Origin: Haliotis asinina
Taxonomy: Eukaryota; Mollusca; Gastropoda; Lepetellida; Haliotidae
Assembly (NCBI RefSeq): GCF_037392515.1
Contig: NC_090290.1
Location: 1,975,478-2,039,477, forward strand
Direction of reading: 5' to 3'
Length of the DNA: 64,000 bases
How positions within the stretch are numbered: position 1 is the first letter of the stretch; every line of letters starts with the position of its first letter. A program made the position numbers and the translations under genes. Below the pieces are notes generated by a model. The model made no database searches. It saw only the letters and a list, made by a program, of their open reading frames with translations, and was not told the DNA's origin. Below, one piece after another: positions 1-21,181 of the stretch.

Positions 1-376
1 TGTCTTCAAAGAATATATTACACCATTTAAAACAAATAGGGGTATTCTGACTCTCCCTTGAGGTGACTGACTGTCAAATTAATTGTTAGTAATGACTAAC
101 ATTACACACTATTTTAATGGATGGGGTTATTTTTCATACCCAGAAGAATATACATATACTCCATCAATGTTCATGGATGATGAATCTGTTGTGAGTGTGA
201 CTCCTGTGAGTACCTTGAGGTTTTGCTTGCTGCTACTATAGCCTGTGCAGTAATGCAGCAGAAATTGGTATCATGATACATATGAAATTGTGACATGGAT
301 ATCATGATACATATCATATATAGTGGTGATGCAGGATTTGTTTGTAAAATCCATGCAGCAATTTCCTTCTTTTCAG

Positions 377-9057
<8,681 letters not shown>

Positions 9058-9549
9058 ACATTGACTGTGTCGTTTGTAGTTAATAACAGATGAACATCAG
9101 TGTTTCAATTGGAATACAGGGATGAATTCTCTGCAATTGGATTCCTCATGGAATAATGGGGCGATTTCCTTATGCTACTCACATGTGATGTTGTGTGACT
9201 TTGCTCGTGGTAGGGTAATGAGAGGGACTCGTACCATGTATGATAAACATATCAGTTGTAATAGATGAGGTTTCACTTGTTTCCTAATTACTGACAAATA
9301 ATGAAACGCACAATTTACACTACATAATCTTTTGGAAGGGATGGCTAAGAGATGGCACAGAGCGTGAATCTCTGCACAGAATGGCATTCCCAAAATGTGA
9401 CAGGATCTGCTGTTCATTGGGATGACTTAATGGCTGTGGCCGTGATCATTGGTCTGTTAGCAGCATAGCAGTGTGTTCAGTCTCAGCTGAGTGAGTGCTG
9501 AGTATCTTTGACCTTGACAGATTGACTTTCATGCCAAGTGGCACAGTTC

Positions 9550-9652
9550 AGTAAGTGAGTGAGTGAATCACAGTGAGTGCCTGTGGGTGAGTATATGGGT
9601 GAATGACTGTTTGAGTGATTGTTTTAGTGAGTGAGTGAGTGAGTGAGTGAGC
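9550..9652. repeat. (GAGT)n-rich tract
   Basis: Degenerate then perfect GAGT repeats, the perfect run covering about 9626-9651. The unit equals the tail of the LINE and SINE families here, so it may be the leftover tail of an insertion. Confidence 0.7.
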
Positions 9653-9654
9653 TT

Positions 9655-11317
9655 TTAGAGCTCCTTCAGAAAAGCCTAAACCGAAGAAGGCTTCCTACAT
9701 TTAACATTTTACTGAAATCTTGAAGCAGACCTGGAAAGATGATTCTCTTTTGAGCAAAAAAAACAATTTATCAATTGGAATGATTCACTGTGTTCAATGT
9801 ATTTATGTGTTAGTGTTTTGTAGTGGATGGATGTTTCATCATGTTCAGTGCTCACTATTATTTTCAATTTTCATTGACCATTTTCAGGTGTCTAGTCACC
9901 ACATGCTATTAGAAATAAATGAATATTGATTGTTTTGAATCAAAAATATGTAATAAATCAACAGAAAAACTCTTTTTCGAAATCCCATTATCAGTCCCTT
10001 GTTTTTATATTGAGGCAGTATGGATCACACAAGAGGTGTGAGATACTGAAACAATCAAGATTCTTGGTTTTACTAAGTGAGAGGGGAGGTAGGCAGGTTG
10101 CCTGGCTACGATTAGGAACATAGGTCCATGTTTCGCAATGTGTGTCAGAATGGTCTGTCTCCCAAGGCATCCTTTGATATAAGATTGAGATATTCAATCA
10201 TGAATAATTCTACAGTATATGTCGAAATGACATAGCATTGCAGTGAGTAGATGTTAATTAAGTCACTGTGTGTTTTCAAAAAACCTCTTGAAGCCAGCCC
10301 ACGAAATAACTTGGTCATTTTAATGAAGTATTTCATGAAGTTTCGCCTTGTACAAATAATGCTTTGTGTTATTTGAAGATCAAGGCAGCAGTTCTTACAC
10401 AGATAACGCAGAAGCTGAACATGGCATGTATTGCCATTTGGCAAACATAACTGTTGATTGACATTAAACCCATCTCAAGCAAAGATGAAGTTGAGGTAGC
10501 CAGGTTTCACTGTTGAATGTTATTTATTGTGACATAAAACTGAAATTTTTGTTATGTTTGTTGTATTTGTGAAAGAGAGACTGTTGTCCCAAAGCCATGT
10601 TCAAGGCAGACTTTGGACCAGAAGATTGGAAGTTGCTGTACATTGGAACCTCTGTATTGTCACTGGAAATAATTAAATGAAATTTTGTTCATTATTGAAA
10701 AAATATGTGTGATAAAAAGGTACAAAAAATACAGTGTTTATATCCAACTTTTAAAACAAAAGAAATTTGTGAAACAGCATGCAGGAACAGAAATTGCCTC
10801 TCTGAGGCAAGTTTCTGTATTCGGCTTTTACCATGTGTTCCAGTAGGTATTTTCAGTGATCAGTTGCCTTTGCACGTGTTTGAGATAGATGCCAGCCTTC
10901 TGGGAAGATGCATTCACCTCTTCACAAACATGTAGCATCATCACTGTTTGGTAATGATTCATAAATACATGCTCTTTAAATACAGTCAGATTTCCTCATT
11001 CAATTCTACTTTAAGCAGAGATTTCTTTTGAAGAAAGAACAAGTTTTGTGGCTATTATATTTATTCTTATCTTTTTTTATGTTTCAAACATACTTTTCAT
11101 GAATGTTGGTCAGAAGTTGTATAATATCTGGACTGAGTGAAGGTTTGTGTTCCTCTTATTGTGTATGTGGATAGACATGAAACTGAGATGTGATGTTGTA
11201 CATTTGATATACCTGTACACAGTGGATGTTTGTCAGTTGTATTGTATTATTGTATGATAAACATGCGATGTGAAGGATGGTGTTTGTTTTGATTCATGGA
11301 TAAAAGGACCTGTGGAG
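9655..11317. other. Non-coding stretch downstream of CDK5
   Basis: AT-rich sequence with only short open frames and no convincing splice-linked coding signal. Part may be CDK5 3' UTR. No repeat was recognised. Confidence 0.5.
9914..9919 (+). promoter_or_regulatory. Candidate poly(A) signal of CDK5
   Basis: AATAAA about 860 bp after the CDK5 stop. It is the first canonical hexamer noticed downstream; the transcript may use another. Confidence 0.4.
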
Positions 11318-11690
11318 TTTCCAGTTAGAAGTAGTCTTCTGTAGCCCATGCTTGCTCTAACAGGTGACTCGCTGGACCAGGTGGTCACTCACTCACTTGG
11401 CCCTCACATGCCATCGCATCCTTCATTTTGCATAAATCGATGCTTGTGCTATTGATCACTTGATTGTGTGAGAGACACACATTGTCACATCCATCGTATT
11501 GCTTAGATGTATGTTTATGCTGGTGATCATTTGCATAGTCAGGTTGACATAATGTCATATTCATATCATTTCTTAGATCTAATGCTCATACTGTTGATCA
11601 CTGGATTGTCTGGTCCAGGCTTGATTGTTTATAGACCATCGCCATATAGCTGGAATATTGCTGAGTGGGTGTTAAACAACAGTGAAGTAA
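11318..11690 (+). mobile_element. SINE-like repeat with internal partial duplication
   Basis: A head (agtcttctgtagcccatgct) is followed by three decayed copies of the tgatcactggat-type body. It ends with ctggtccaggcttgattg, catatagctggaatattgct and gtgttaaac. Confidence 0.65.
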
Positions 11691-12928
11691 CTGTGGATAG
11701 TCAGCTGGGTTGTGGAGTCAGCTTAGTCTCCCAGCTTGAAAGTGATAGTGTATGTGGCAGGAATGACGTGAACTAGTCCGTGTGTTTACTTCAACTGAAG
11801 TTTGATCTCAAAGGATAAGGACAGATATGTACGAAGTGATGGCGAAGTGTTGATGGTGGACTTTGAAGTCATTAAAACGCGATTTTTACATTCATACTTT
11901 CCATACTCACAAATGATGTTGAATGTATGTGAGCACAAATCAAGGCTCCTTTCAAAGGCTCTGTTCAAATTTATCGCACCCTGTGAGTAAGACTTTGTAA
12001 AATCTTTATGACAAAGATACCAATTTGAAAATGAAGTTTAATGCAGTGTGATATTAACTTGATGTCATTATTTGAAGATGCCTTCGTTTTCCTTACATTG
12101 ATCACGTGCAAGCACTCACAAACTCACTCACAACTAACTTTAGGCAAGCTACCTCTGCAGATTTCTGATACCATCTCTGATTTTCATCACCAGCTTATAC
12201 AATATCAAACGTGTGCAGCCTCACACGTCCGCGATTTAACGCAAAGTCAATGGTGAATGTTTTCTTCTCGTTCACTTTTAACTTTTTTTCGAGCTAAGAA
12301 ACTAAATAACGTTTGTGTTGTCACAGTGGACTGTATTAAACTTTACGACATATCTGAATATTGACAGTGTATATTTTAAACAAGTGACGATTGGAGTGAA
12401 TTGTCGTGAGTGATTTTGTAATTTGCTTCCTCTGTTAATTTAACAAATATTGGGCTTTCATCAAAAAGGGACACCGTCAAAATGCTTTAGGATAAGGCTT
12501 GGGGTATACTCTAACATATAACCAAGATGAAAAGGTTGGTGAGTCGATATATAAAAAGATTTTGAAAAAACGACACTTGTTGTTTCCCTGCCTTGTGCCC
12601 GGTGATGTGGAGATTAAAACAAGAAATAGTCGTCTCAGAGTCAGGATACACCGTTATCGATCAACATTTACATGTCACGATTGGTGTATTTGACATTTAA
12701 TATCAATTTTTTTACAAGACAGAGGATGTTCATTTTCAGTATTTTTGTCACAATTTTTCATGACCTAAGAATGTTTCTGTTACTGAGACCGAGCGACGTT
12801 TTAGTCACCAAAATTCCAGCAATCTTTTCTTTCGGTGGCTGATTCATCATTTATTGAAGAAGAATTTAACGTCACCTCTGCATAATTTTAGCCATATAGT
12901 GACAAGAAATGTTGTACATACATACTAG
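11691..12928. other. No recognisable feature
   Basis: Short open frames only, no splice-linked coding pattern, no repeat recognised. Confidence 0.4.
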
Positions 12929-13190
12929 TGAGTGAGTTAAGATTTATCGTCACAAGCATTAACAATAAATATAAGTAGTTAAAAAGAGTCATCGGCGGAG
13001 TGTAAAACAACCAGAGTATCACGAAAAAAGTTAAACCTAGCTACCATGAGCTTTAAAAGAAGAAAACTCTTTCAGACAATGCAAAGTAAAAATTGACTAT
13101 AGATCGCCAAGAACTGAAGGTAGACCACCATATCACCATACTAGCGGCCATGGGGATTTACAGTGCCTCTGCTGCTTGCATTTACCGAGG
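12929..13190 (-). mobile_element. Old LINE 3' UTR fragment
   Basis: Starts with a gtgagtgagtta tail remnant and follows the LINE 3' UTR order on the minus strand: the agtaaaacaac-like segment, gatcgccaagaactgaagg, the cactagcggccatggggatt segment and a tgctgcttgcat end. It is more diverged than the copy at 14395. Confidence 0.65.
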
Positions 13191-14394
13191 TCAACGATCC
13201 GATTTCTCTGATATGTGAAACCCTTTCATGACAGCATTGTTAAATAGCCTATTAAACCTCTAACAAACAACTTCACATTCTTTACTACCAATTACACCAG
13301 CACAGTTAAGTGAGAGAGTTGTCCTCAGCACTTCTTTAAACACACCTGTGAAGATCCGTATTAGAATTGGACTTCAGCAACCAGTTTTATGTGTGGCACT
13401 TCAGTAACTGCCATGAAGAACTTGTATCAAAATGACAAAGTAGGTGATATAATTCGCATTCACACTCAAACTCATTATCACTTAAGTCCCGTGTGTTAAA
13501 TGAGGCGTCCTCACTCAGTATGTGACAATATTTCAATACCTATTTTGCATACCTCGCTTGAGTATAAGTGATGGATGGGATCATGAATGTTTCACACATT
13601 CAGCACTAATAATACTCACTTGGAGTCAAGTTTCCCAACCACGATCAATCGAACATTTTCATTCGCATCAGTAATCTCCGAGAAAAACCATCCGTAGACA
13701 TATTTAATTTGACACCTTCAAATTAGACACACATCAATTCATACAACACAATTAACGCTCAGAAATCATAAAATTTTGCTTCATCACACAAATGTAACTA
13801 TCTAGAATGAATACTGAATAATTTAATCTTTTCAACTAACAAAACCCTTTTAACCGGCTCCGAGTGTGTACATTGTGGGATTAATCCACGCACAAACATC
13901 GAGGACCTAGGCACTGGTTAACATATGTCTAACTACGGAAACGTTAAATTTGAAAATTACTGACAGTATTTTGAAGTTAGAAAATATTTAATCCACTTAT
14001 ATGCGACGGTGGTCTTCTGTAGCTAAATGTTGATTGTCCTTTCTTACTGTAGTCACCCAAATTGTGCTGACCATATCGTAAAGACATTCTTATGAATATA
14101 TAATAGACAACAGAGACTGAACATAGCATAAAATGTGGCACAAAATTTTTTAAAGAAAGGCAATTAAAATGTCTTCAACACGTGTACCTAAAATTACTAG
14201 GTGACTGCAGTAAGTCTTATTGAAAACCTGATCAAAGAATGTTGATACAAAAGTCGTAAGACGCCCTTTGAATCTTTGTGAATGTAGATGTTAATTGATC
14301 GTACTTCACGAGTAAATGTAAACACAAATGCTTGAACCGGTAGAATAAGGAATGGTGACTTATCATAACTGAGTGAGTCAGGGAGTTTTACACC

Positions 14395-15035
14395 GTGAGT
14401 GAGTGAGTTAATATTTAACGTCACATAGGCAATATTTCAGCCATATCCTGACGAGAACATTTAACACTGAAATGGAATTTATGTATATCATAAAAACCTG
14501 TCAACGAAGGACAGTAAAACAACTAGAATATCACAAATGGAATTAAAACTAGCGTGAAAAGTTAAAACTAATATCACTATTCGGGCAATACAATATAAAA
14601 ACAGGCTGTGGACTGCCAACAACTGAAGGTAAATCACCTTACTAGGGACCATGGGAACTTACATTACCTTTGCTTCCTGCATGGGCCCTTGCTGGATTTA
14701 CACCATCCCTTCAGATGTTAGCTATTTAGTCACATCCAGTCACAAATTAAAAATGCACATATACTACGATTAAAAACAGTGGAATATTTTGGGACTTATG
14801 TACCCTCTCAGGAGCACAATAATTTTACAATAATTCAATCCCCTTTGAGGGTGCAGCCACCAACAATTCAAGTTACTAATTCAAACTACCAGTCATCAAA
14901 ATACATCTATTTACAGAAACATATTATTCGAAATTATTCGAAATTCAACCCAAAATCATGAAAATGCAACCATCTACAGAACATAATAATCAAAATTTAG
15001 TCATGAAATCAATTTCTTTTCAGAAAAGAACCTGT
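14395..15035 (-). mobile_element. 5'-truncated LINE copy (3' UTR only)
   Basis: Begins with the gtgagtgagtgagtta tail and then matches the LINE A 3' UTR (cgtcacat-ggcaatatttcag, ggacagtaaaacaactagaa, the hairpin region near 14641). It ends just at the ORF2 C-terminal codons (aaatcaatttctttt). Truncation at the 5' side is typical of target-primed reverse transcription. No clear TSD was found. Confidence 0.75.
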
Positions 15036-15065
15036 GTTAAAGACATTGTACCTATGTGTGAAATC

Positions 15066-15124
15066 GGAGCCAGGTCTCCGTTGTGACTAACAAACGCTTT
15101 GCCCACTCGGCTACCCCACCGCCC
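15066..15124 (-). mobile_element. tRNA-derived SINE head fragment
   Basis: The reverse complement reads ggtggggtagccgagtgggc, then aaagcg and gagacctggctccgat. These resemble A- and B-box regions of a tRNA-derived SINE and are homologous to 52563-52690. The body and tail are absent. Confidence 0.6.
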
Positions 15125-15286
15125 TTCTTGTGATCTTGTGGAATGTGTTTTATCACATTCAGTCGTTATATCGGAATATGAAGAAGGAGGCGATTTTTCT
15201 ATAATTCCCGTCAGTTAATCAAAGGAATAGACTGTTTTATAATTATTAAGCAGTAGCTGATTTTCGGTGTTTGTGAAGTTTTGTCT

Positions 15287-15334
15287 GGGACAGTTGCCAT
15301 CCGGGACAATTGCAACCCAGGACAATTACCAAGC
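15287..15334. repeat. Three 16-bp tandem units
   Basis: gggacagttgccatcc, gggacaattgcaaccc and aggacaattaccaagc follow one another. No function is apparent. Confidence 0.6.
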
Positions 15335-16100
15335 TGGCAAAAATTCAGTTACTTTACCACATTTATTGAGTTTGACATGGCTATTCATTATAAATCTTGC
15401 ACATTAATCTAAAATATTTAAGGCCAGACACTATCAAAATACAATTGTTATAAATTGAGCACTAACAAATAAACTCCCAACGATACTTTTCATGTACACA
15501 TGAATATAACGCATTTCTTAAAGTCTGGGTGTTGTGGGCTTCACTGCGTAGCATGTCTACTCACATTTTGTTTCTGTAGTCAGTCGCAGCTGCTTGTCGT
15601 TTTTCCTGGCAGTCTGTGTCTTGCTACCAGGATCGAGCAACATTTGTCCGTGACAATACCTCTGTGGTAATTGTCCTGCTCTTGGTCAAATTGCCTTGTT
15701 TTGTCATTATGACATTCTTAGTTGTAAATACAAAGAGAGAAATAGAAGTAATAGAGCCCCTTGGTGCTAATGATGCCTCCTTTGTTCCCAAACATCCTAC
15801 CTCTCAAATTTAACAATGGCGGTATTTTATCAGCGATGCGCTCCAGGATTGCTCAATAAACTTCAGATAGCAAATCGTTGATCTTATCGTACTAAGTCAA
15901 AGAAATTCTATCTACGCGGTACCACTACCACCTTTCCAGTTATTATGGCTACTTGAAAACGAGGAAAGACTTTCTTTATGTGTACTTAAGTCATGTTTAA
16001 TCATACAGGATTGTGATATTTACAGTTTACTTCTTCTCCTCACTGATGCCGCCGCAAACGTCCGATTATTCCATATCCGAGGATTTACCGGTTCCTGAAG

Positions 16101-16110
16101 CCTTGTTTGA
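16101..16110. repeat. Left TSD of LINE A
   Basis: ccttgtttga at 16101-16110 is repeated exactly at 23056-23065 and brackets LINE A. Confidence 0.85.
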
Positions 16111-17302
16111 GTGAGTGAGTGAGTTAATATTTTACGTCACATCGGCAATATCTCAGCCATATCGTGACGAGAACATTTGAATTAAATATATACATGTGGA
16201 AAAATCTGTCAACGAAGGACAGTAAAACAACTAGAATATCACAATTTTAATTAAAACTAGCATGGAAAGTTAAAACTAATAGCACTATTTAGACAATACA
16301 ATATAAAAACATACTATAGATCGCCAACAACACACTAGGGACCATGGGGACTTACAGTACCTTTGCTACCTACATGGACCCTAGTTGGATTTACATCATC
16401 CCCTCAGCTGCTGGCGATTGTACGAAATGTTAGCCAAAATTAAAAGAACATGAATACTACGATTCAAAACCTGGTAGACTTAAATTTACTGTGAATGTTT
16501 GTGGACTTACGTACCCTCTCAGGGTAATTTTACAATACTTCAACCCCCTTTGAGGGTACAGCCAGCAACAATTCAAGTTACTAATTCAAACTACCAATCA
16601 TTAAAATACATCTATTTACAGAAACATATTATTCAAAATTCAACCAAAAAATCAATTTCTTTAAAAAAACCTATAATAAAATGAGAATTAACATTGGTAA
16701 AAAGATCCTTCATTGTTTTTACTGTAAAATACTTATCCCTTGTGATGGAGAATTCAACACAGTCAAGCAGAATATGCTTGACCGTGACTCTCTCATCACA
16801 AGGGAAGCAAAATGGAGGATCTTCACCTTGCAACAGGTATGCATGAGTATATCTAGTGTGGCCAATACGACATAGTCGCAGTATGACCTCTTCAAATCTG
16901 GACTGACAACCCAAGTGGGTATAACCAATGTAAGGTTTTATCTCATGTAATTTATTTATACCCACTTGGGTGTCCCACTTCTTTTGCATCAGATCACGGA
17001 TATAAGATCTAATGGTGGTTTTGTAATCACTGTAGGGAATAAGAAGCGGTGTCACAGATTTGTTGAGTGCTGCCTTGGCAGCAAGATCGGCCATTGTGTT
17101 ACCAGAAATGCCTATGTGGCTGGGTAACCAACAGAAGACGATGTCGTATTGGCCAGTAGCAAGATTATTATACATTTCAGTAATATCAATTAAAAGTGGA
17201 TGTTTACATGACACATTTTTAATCGCCTGAAGACATGAAAGAGAATCTGAACAGATTATATATTAATTCTTTGAATGTCATTTAGAAGTGAAAATACATC
17301 AG

Positions 17303-17421
17303 TCGAGTTTGCTGACTGAGGTCTGATGTTCCTTCATTCTGGTGTTGATTGGTCTGGAACATCAGACCTTCATTCTGGTGTTGATTGGTCTGGAACATCA
17401 GACCTCAGTCAGCAAACTCGA
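17303..17421. repeat. 30-bp inverted repeat around two 36-bp direct repeats
   Basis: The arm 17303-17332 is exactly inverted at 17392-17421. Two identical 36-bp units lie at 17333-17368 and 17369-17404; the second overlaps the right arm. The block sits at the 5' junction of the Penelope-like insert. Confidence 0.9.
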
Positions 17422-17626
17422 CCAGAAATCGGCCATCTCTGAACACATTCTCGAGAACCCTGGACACTCAATTCGATGGGAGGACACTAGGATACTATCT
17501 ACCAACAACAACAACTGGCGCCTAAGGAAACTGCAAGAGGCCATCGAGATCCGGAGACAGAAACCAGCCATCAACCGCGACCAAGGAGTGTACCTACCAA
17601 GTGCTTGGGACTTATTGATAAATTAA
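17408..17626 (+). pseudogene. C-terminal piece of Penelope-like GIY-YIG ORF
   Basis: Reads KSAISEHILENPGHSIRWED, then an ASN-rich turn, RKLQEAIEIRRQKPAINRD and LPSAWDLLIN with a stop at 17626. The H-GH-I-W, LxEAIEI, KPxxNRD, LP pattern matches the end of the endonuclease region of Penelope-like ORFs. An ATG at 17342 lies in the repeat block and is not a genuine start. The upstream RT and GIY-YIG core are absent. Confidence 0.7.
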
Positions 17627-18029
17627 TCTCATCTATCTGTGTACATTCTATCTATGTATTCATGTATAGCCAGTCTACCCGAGTACATCCTTACCTACTT
17701 GTGTTTGTACATCATCAACCCTCATGTAAACATGCTCACCCCCTATCGTGTGTTATGTACATCATCCTATCATGCGTAATGTATCACCATTGGCTTCCAT
17801 CCTTATCCCCAATCATGTACATCGTCCTTACCCCGTATCTGTGTTATGTAAACATATCCAATCAACTGTAATGCATTACCATTGGCTTCCATCATTGTTA
17901 TCATAACTATCGGCTTCCTATCAGTGCTTGTTTATACTGGCTTCCAGCTTTCGTTAACTCATTCCACTTGTTACTTTGTTATTGTTTTACCTGTACATAT
18001 AAATACACCTCTGTACCCCCTTTCTCAAT

Positions 18030-18069
18030 CACCTGATGAAGGAGTAAGCATTAACTCCGAAACGTTGTG
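18030..18069 (+). ncRNA. Hammerhead ribozyme, minimal stem III type
   Basis: CAC (stem I), CUGAUGA core, GGAGU/ACUCC stem II with loop AAGCAUUA, GAAA core, AC-GU palindromic stem III, then U and GUG (stem I). All core positions are present. Stem III of only two palindromic base pairs is the kind known from Penelope-like elements, where activity is thought to need a dimer. Predicted cleavage follows GUU (18066). Confidence 0.8.
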
Positions 18070-21000
18070 TTCTCACATGAAGAAGTTGATATCCATAAAA
18101 AAATCTTCATTCTTAAGATTATATATTGTTTACGTTTAGGGTGTCTTTGAATATATTTAAGAGCTGTGAATATGGTGTTAGCTTCAGCTGTAAAAATAGA
18201 ACTATTATCTGGTAATCTAGAAGATATTGTTCTGGATCCAATGACAGTGACACAAGCCACTGCGCCACCATCCTTGGACCCATCTGTAAATAAGGATATA
18301 TAATTGTTATATTTATGTTTTAATTGATTATATTCTTGTTTATACTGTAATTCATTCGTTTCTGATTTTTTTAAAAGTCGTTAATGTTAGGTCAACTTGT
18401 GGCCTAACCAACTGCCAAGGAGGAGAAGAAAGAAGACGGAAAGGAGCTATGTTTTCCAGCTCAATGCTGGCAGCAGAAATAAGTGGTTTTATTCTTAAAC
18501 CAAGAGGCGGAACAAGAGAAGATTTCTTATTGTATAAATCCTCATACAGGGGATTGAAAACACAGTTATATGCAGGGTTGGACTCATTTGAATATAGTTT
18601 TGTTACATACTGTAAAGCTAATTTTATACGTCGCTGCTCAAGACATTGGTTCGTCAGCCTCGACATACAGGCTGTCAACAGGTGAAGTTCTAAAGGAGCC
18701 AAGACAAAGTCTTAGACCTTGATGATGGACTGAATCTAATAGTTTTAAGTTGCTTTTGCAGGCTCCACCATATACAATGGAGCCATAATCGAGTTTCGAA
18801 CGCACGAGAGATCGATATAGATGGAGAAGAGTAGCTTGATCCCCTCCCCATTTAGAATTTGAAACCACTTTCAACAAGTCAAGTGCTTTCAGGCATTTAG
18901 TTTTGAGTGATTTAATATGAGGTAAAAACGTTAAGTGTGAGTCAAAAATGAGACCCAAGAACTTAGCTTCCTTCACAACTTTAATTGGTGTGCCATCTAG
19001 AGACAGATCAGGGTCTTTATGTGGTTTGTATTTACGACAAAAATGTATGCAGTTAGGGTTGGATTTCGAAAATTTAAAGCCGTTTTCAAGACACCATTTA
19101 TTTATCTTGTTTAAACACAACTGCAATTGTCGTTTAATGGTATGCATATTTTTCCCACGACAAGAAATATTAAAATCATCCACAAATAACGATCCATCAA
19201 TTGAATCGTTTAAAACTTTTGATAAACTGTTTATCTTTATGCTAAAAAGTGTGACAGTAAAAATACTGCCTTGTGGAACACCCTGATCCTGATTGTAATG
19301 ATCAGACAGGGTAGAACCCACACGGACCTGAAATTGTCTGTTATTTAAAAAGTTGGCAATAAATTTAGGCAAACGACCTCGGAACCCGAAGTCATGTAAA
19401 TCTCTTAAAATGCCATATTTCCAAGTAGTGTCATATGCCTTCTCAAGATCAAAAAAGATAGACACAGCGGGTTGGTTGTTTATTAGTGCGTTTTTAACAA
19501 ATGGTTCCAGTCGCACGAGGTGATCAACAGTACTTCTGTTTTTACCGAAACCACATTGTATATCTGTTATGAGATTATTTGTTTCCAAGTACCAAACAAG
19601 TCGATTATTTATCATGCGTTCCATGGTCTTGCAAACACAGCTAGTTAATGAAATCGGACGATAATTGGATGGATCCGTATGATCACGTCCAGGTTTAGGT
19701 ATTGGTACTACTATGGCGTCACGCCATGAGGGAGGAAAGTCACCCGATGTCCAAATATGATCAAAAATATTCAGGAGAGTTTCTAGGCAGGATTCTGGTA
19801 AATGTTTCAGGAGTTGATAATGTATGTTATCAGCTCCTGTAGCAGTGTCATGAGCTTGATCAAGAGCAGTATGGAGTTCATGAAGAGAAAACGTTTCATT
19901 ATAATCTTCCCCATTATCAGAATTGAAATTAATAGTTTTTTTCTTCTTGTTTTTGATATTGCTGGAATTTTGGTACATAATTTGAAGAGGAAGAATGTTT
20001 AGCAAGGGTTTCACCTAGTTTATTAGCAATATCTGATTTATCAGTAAGCAGTTGATCTCCATGTTTAAGATGATGGACAGTAGATGTAGTACCTTTACCT
20101 TTGATTTTCTGGACCATGTTCCATACCTTGGACATAGGTGTCCGAGAATTTATTTTGGATACATAATTTTGCCAAGATTGGCGTTTGTTCTGTTTAAAAG
20201 TACGCCGTGCTTTAGCATTTAAAATCTTAAATTTATTTAAATTATGCACCATAGGATGGCGACGGAAATAATGTTCTGCTTTTTTCCTTGCCTTCCTAGC
20301 TTGTTTGCATTCATCGTTGAACCATGGTTTTCTTATGTGTGGAACTACAGAGGACTTTGGTATACATTTATCAGCTATGGAATTCAGTTCATCAGAAAAG
20401 CATCTAATAGCGTCGGTAACGTCAATAAAACTTTCCGGTGTAAGTTTCTCCATACACAGTGTTTCATATAAAGCCCAGTTAGCCTTTTTAAAATTTCGTC
20501 TTGATGATGGAGGAACATCGGATGGAGTTACAGCTTTTAATACAGTAGGAAAATGGTCACTTCCACATAGGTCATCGTGGACTGACCATTCGAATTCATT
20601 TAGTAGTTCAGAATTTGTCAATGACAAGTCGAGAGCAGAATAGGTCCCTGTACCAGGATGTAAATATGTGCTGGAACCATCATTATAAATACATAAATCA
20701 TTGTCAGAACAAAAGTCCTCCAACAATTTCCCTTTAGTGTTTATATTTACACTACCCCAGAGTGGGTTGTGCCCATTTAAATCTCCCATTATAATACAGG
20801 GTTTCGGGAGTTGGTCATATAGAGCTTGCATATCAGTTTTGGCAAACGTCGAAGACGGCGAAATATAGAGTGAGCATAGAGTAAACGCTACATGTAAAGT
20901 AATTCTCACAGCAACAGCCTGCATATTAGTATTTAGTGAAAAAGGGCTTTGAATAACGTTTTGTCTGACTAGAATGGATGATCCGCCAGTGGCCTTATCA

Positions 21001-21181
21001 CCCTGAGGGGAAAAACAATGATATGCATTAAAATGACGAAGGTCAAATATATCTGTTTGTTTTAAATATGTCTCTTGGAGACATAACGCTGAAGGTGAAA
21101 AATCTTGGACTAATAGCTGTAATTCATGTAAACTAGTCCTCAATCCTCTGCAGTTCCACTGTACAAAATTATTAGAATAAA

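Larger units (their letters stand above)
17253..18127 (+). mobile_element. Penelope-like element insertion (5'-truncated) with 12-bp TSD
   Basis: The insert 17265-18115 is flanked by agattatatatt at 17253-17264 and 18116-18127 and interrupts LINE A ORF2. Order on plus: a 35-bp inverted piece of the element's own 3' tail (17265-17300), a hairpin/direct-repeat block (17303-17421), the 3' end of a GIY-YIG-type ORF (about 17408-17626), and a pseudo-LTR-like 3' region with a hammerhead (18030-18069). GIY-YIG endonuclease and hammerhead-bearing terminal repeats are known traits of Penelope-like elements. The RT itself is missing. Confidence 0.8.
16633..21150 (-). pseudogene. LINE A ORF2, endonuclease-RT-RNase H, broken
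   Basis: The N-terminal APE-type endonuclease shows WNCRGLR, LQETYLK, GDLNGHNPLWG and SDHFP (to about 19930). RT follows with RPISLTSCVCKTMERM, FFDLEKAYDTTW, GVPQGS and the catalytic FVDD (to about 18640). RNase H has FTDGSKDGG, AEAN, the YSDSLS-equivalent ICSDSLS, and CWLPSHIGISGNTMAD (17214-17030), then a CCHC-like C-terminal motif (CFPCDE ... H-C). Frameshifts lie near 19945 (A-run), 18645 and 18365. The RNase H region is split by 17265-18115. No ATG precedes the WNCRG block next to the ORF1 stop, so the start is uncertain. Confidence 0.88.

Noticed and set aside
12499..12693. 64-codon frame in the intergenic region
   Set aside because: No conserved motif, no exon neighbours, AT-rich context.
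18948..19286. 112-codon plus-strand frame, with counterparts at 30635, 47285 and 59867
   Set aside because: Antisense shadow of the LINE RT domain; it recurs only because the LINE does.
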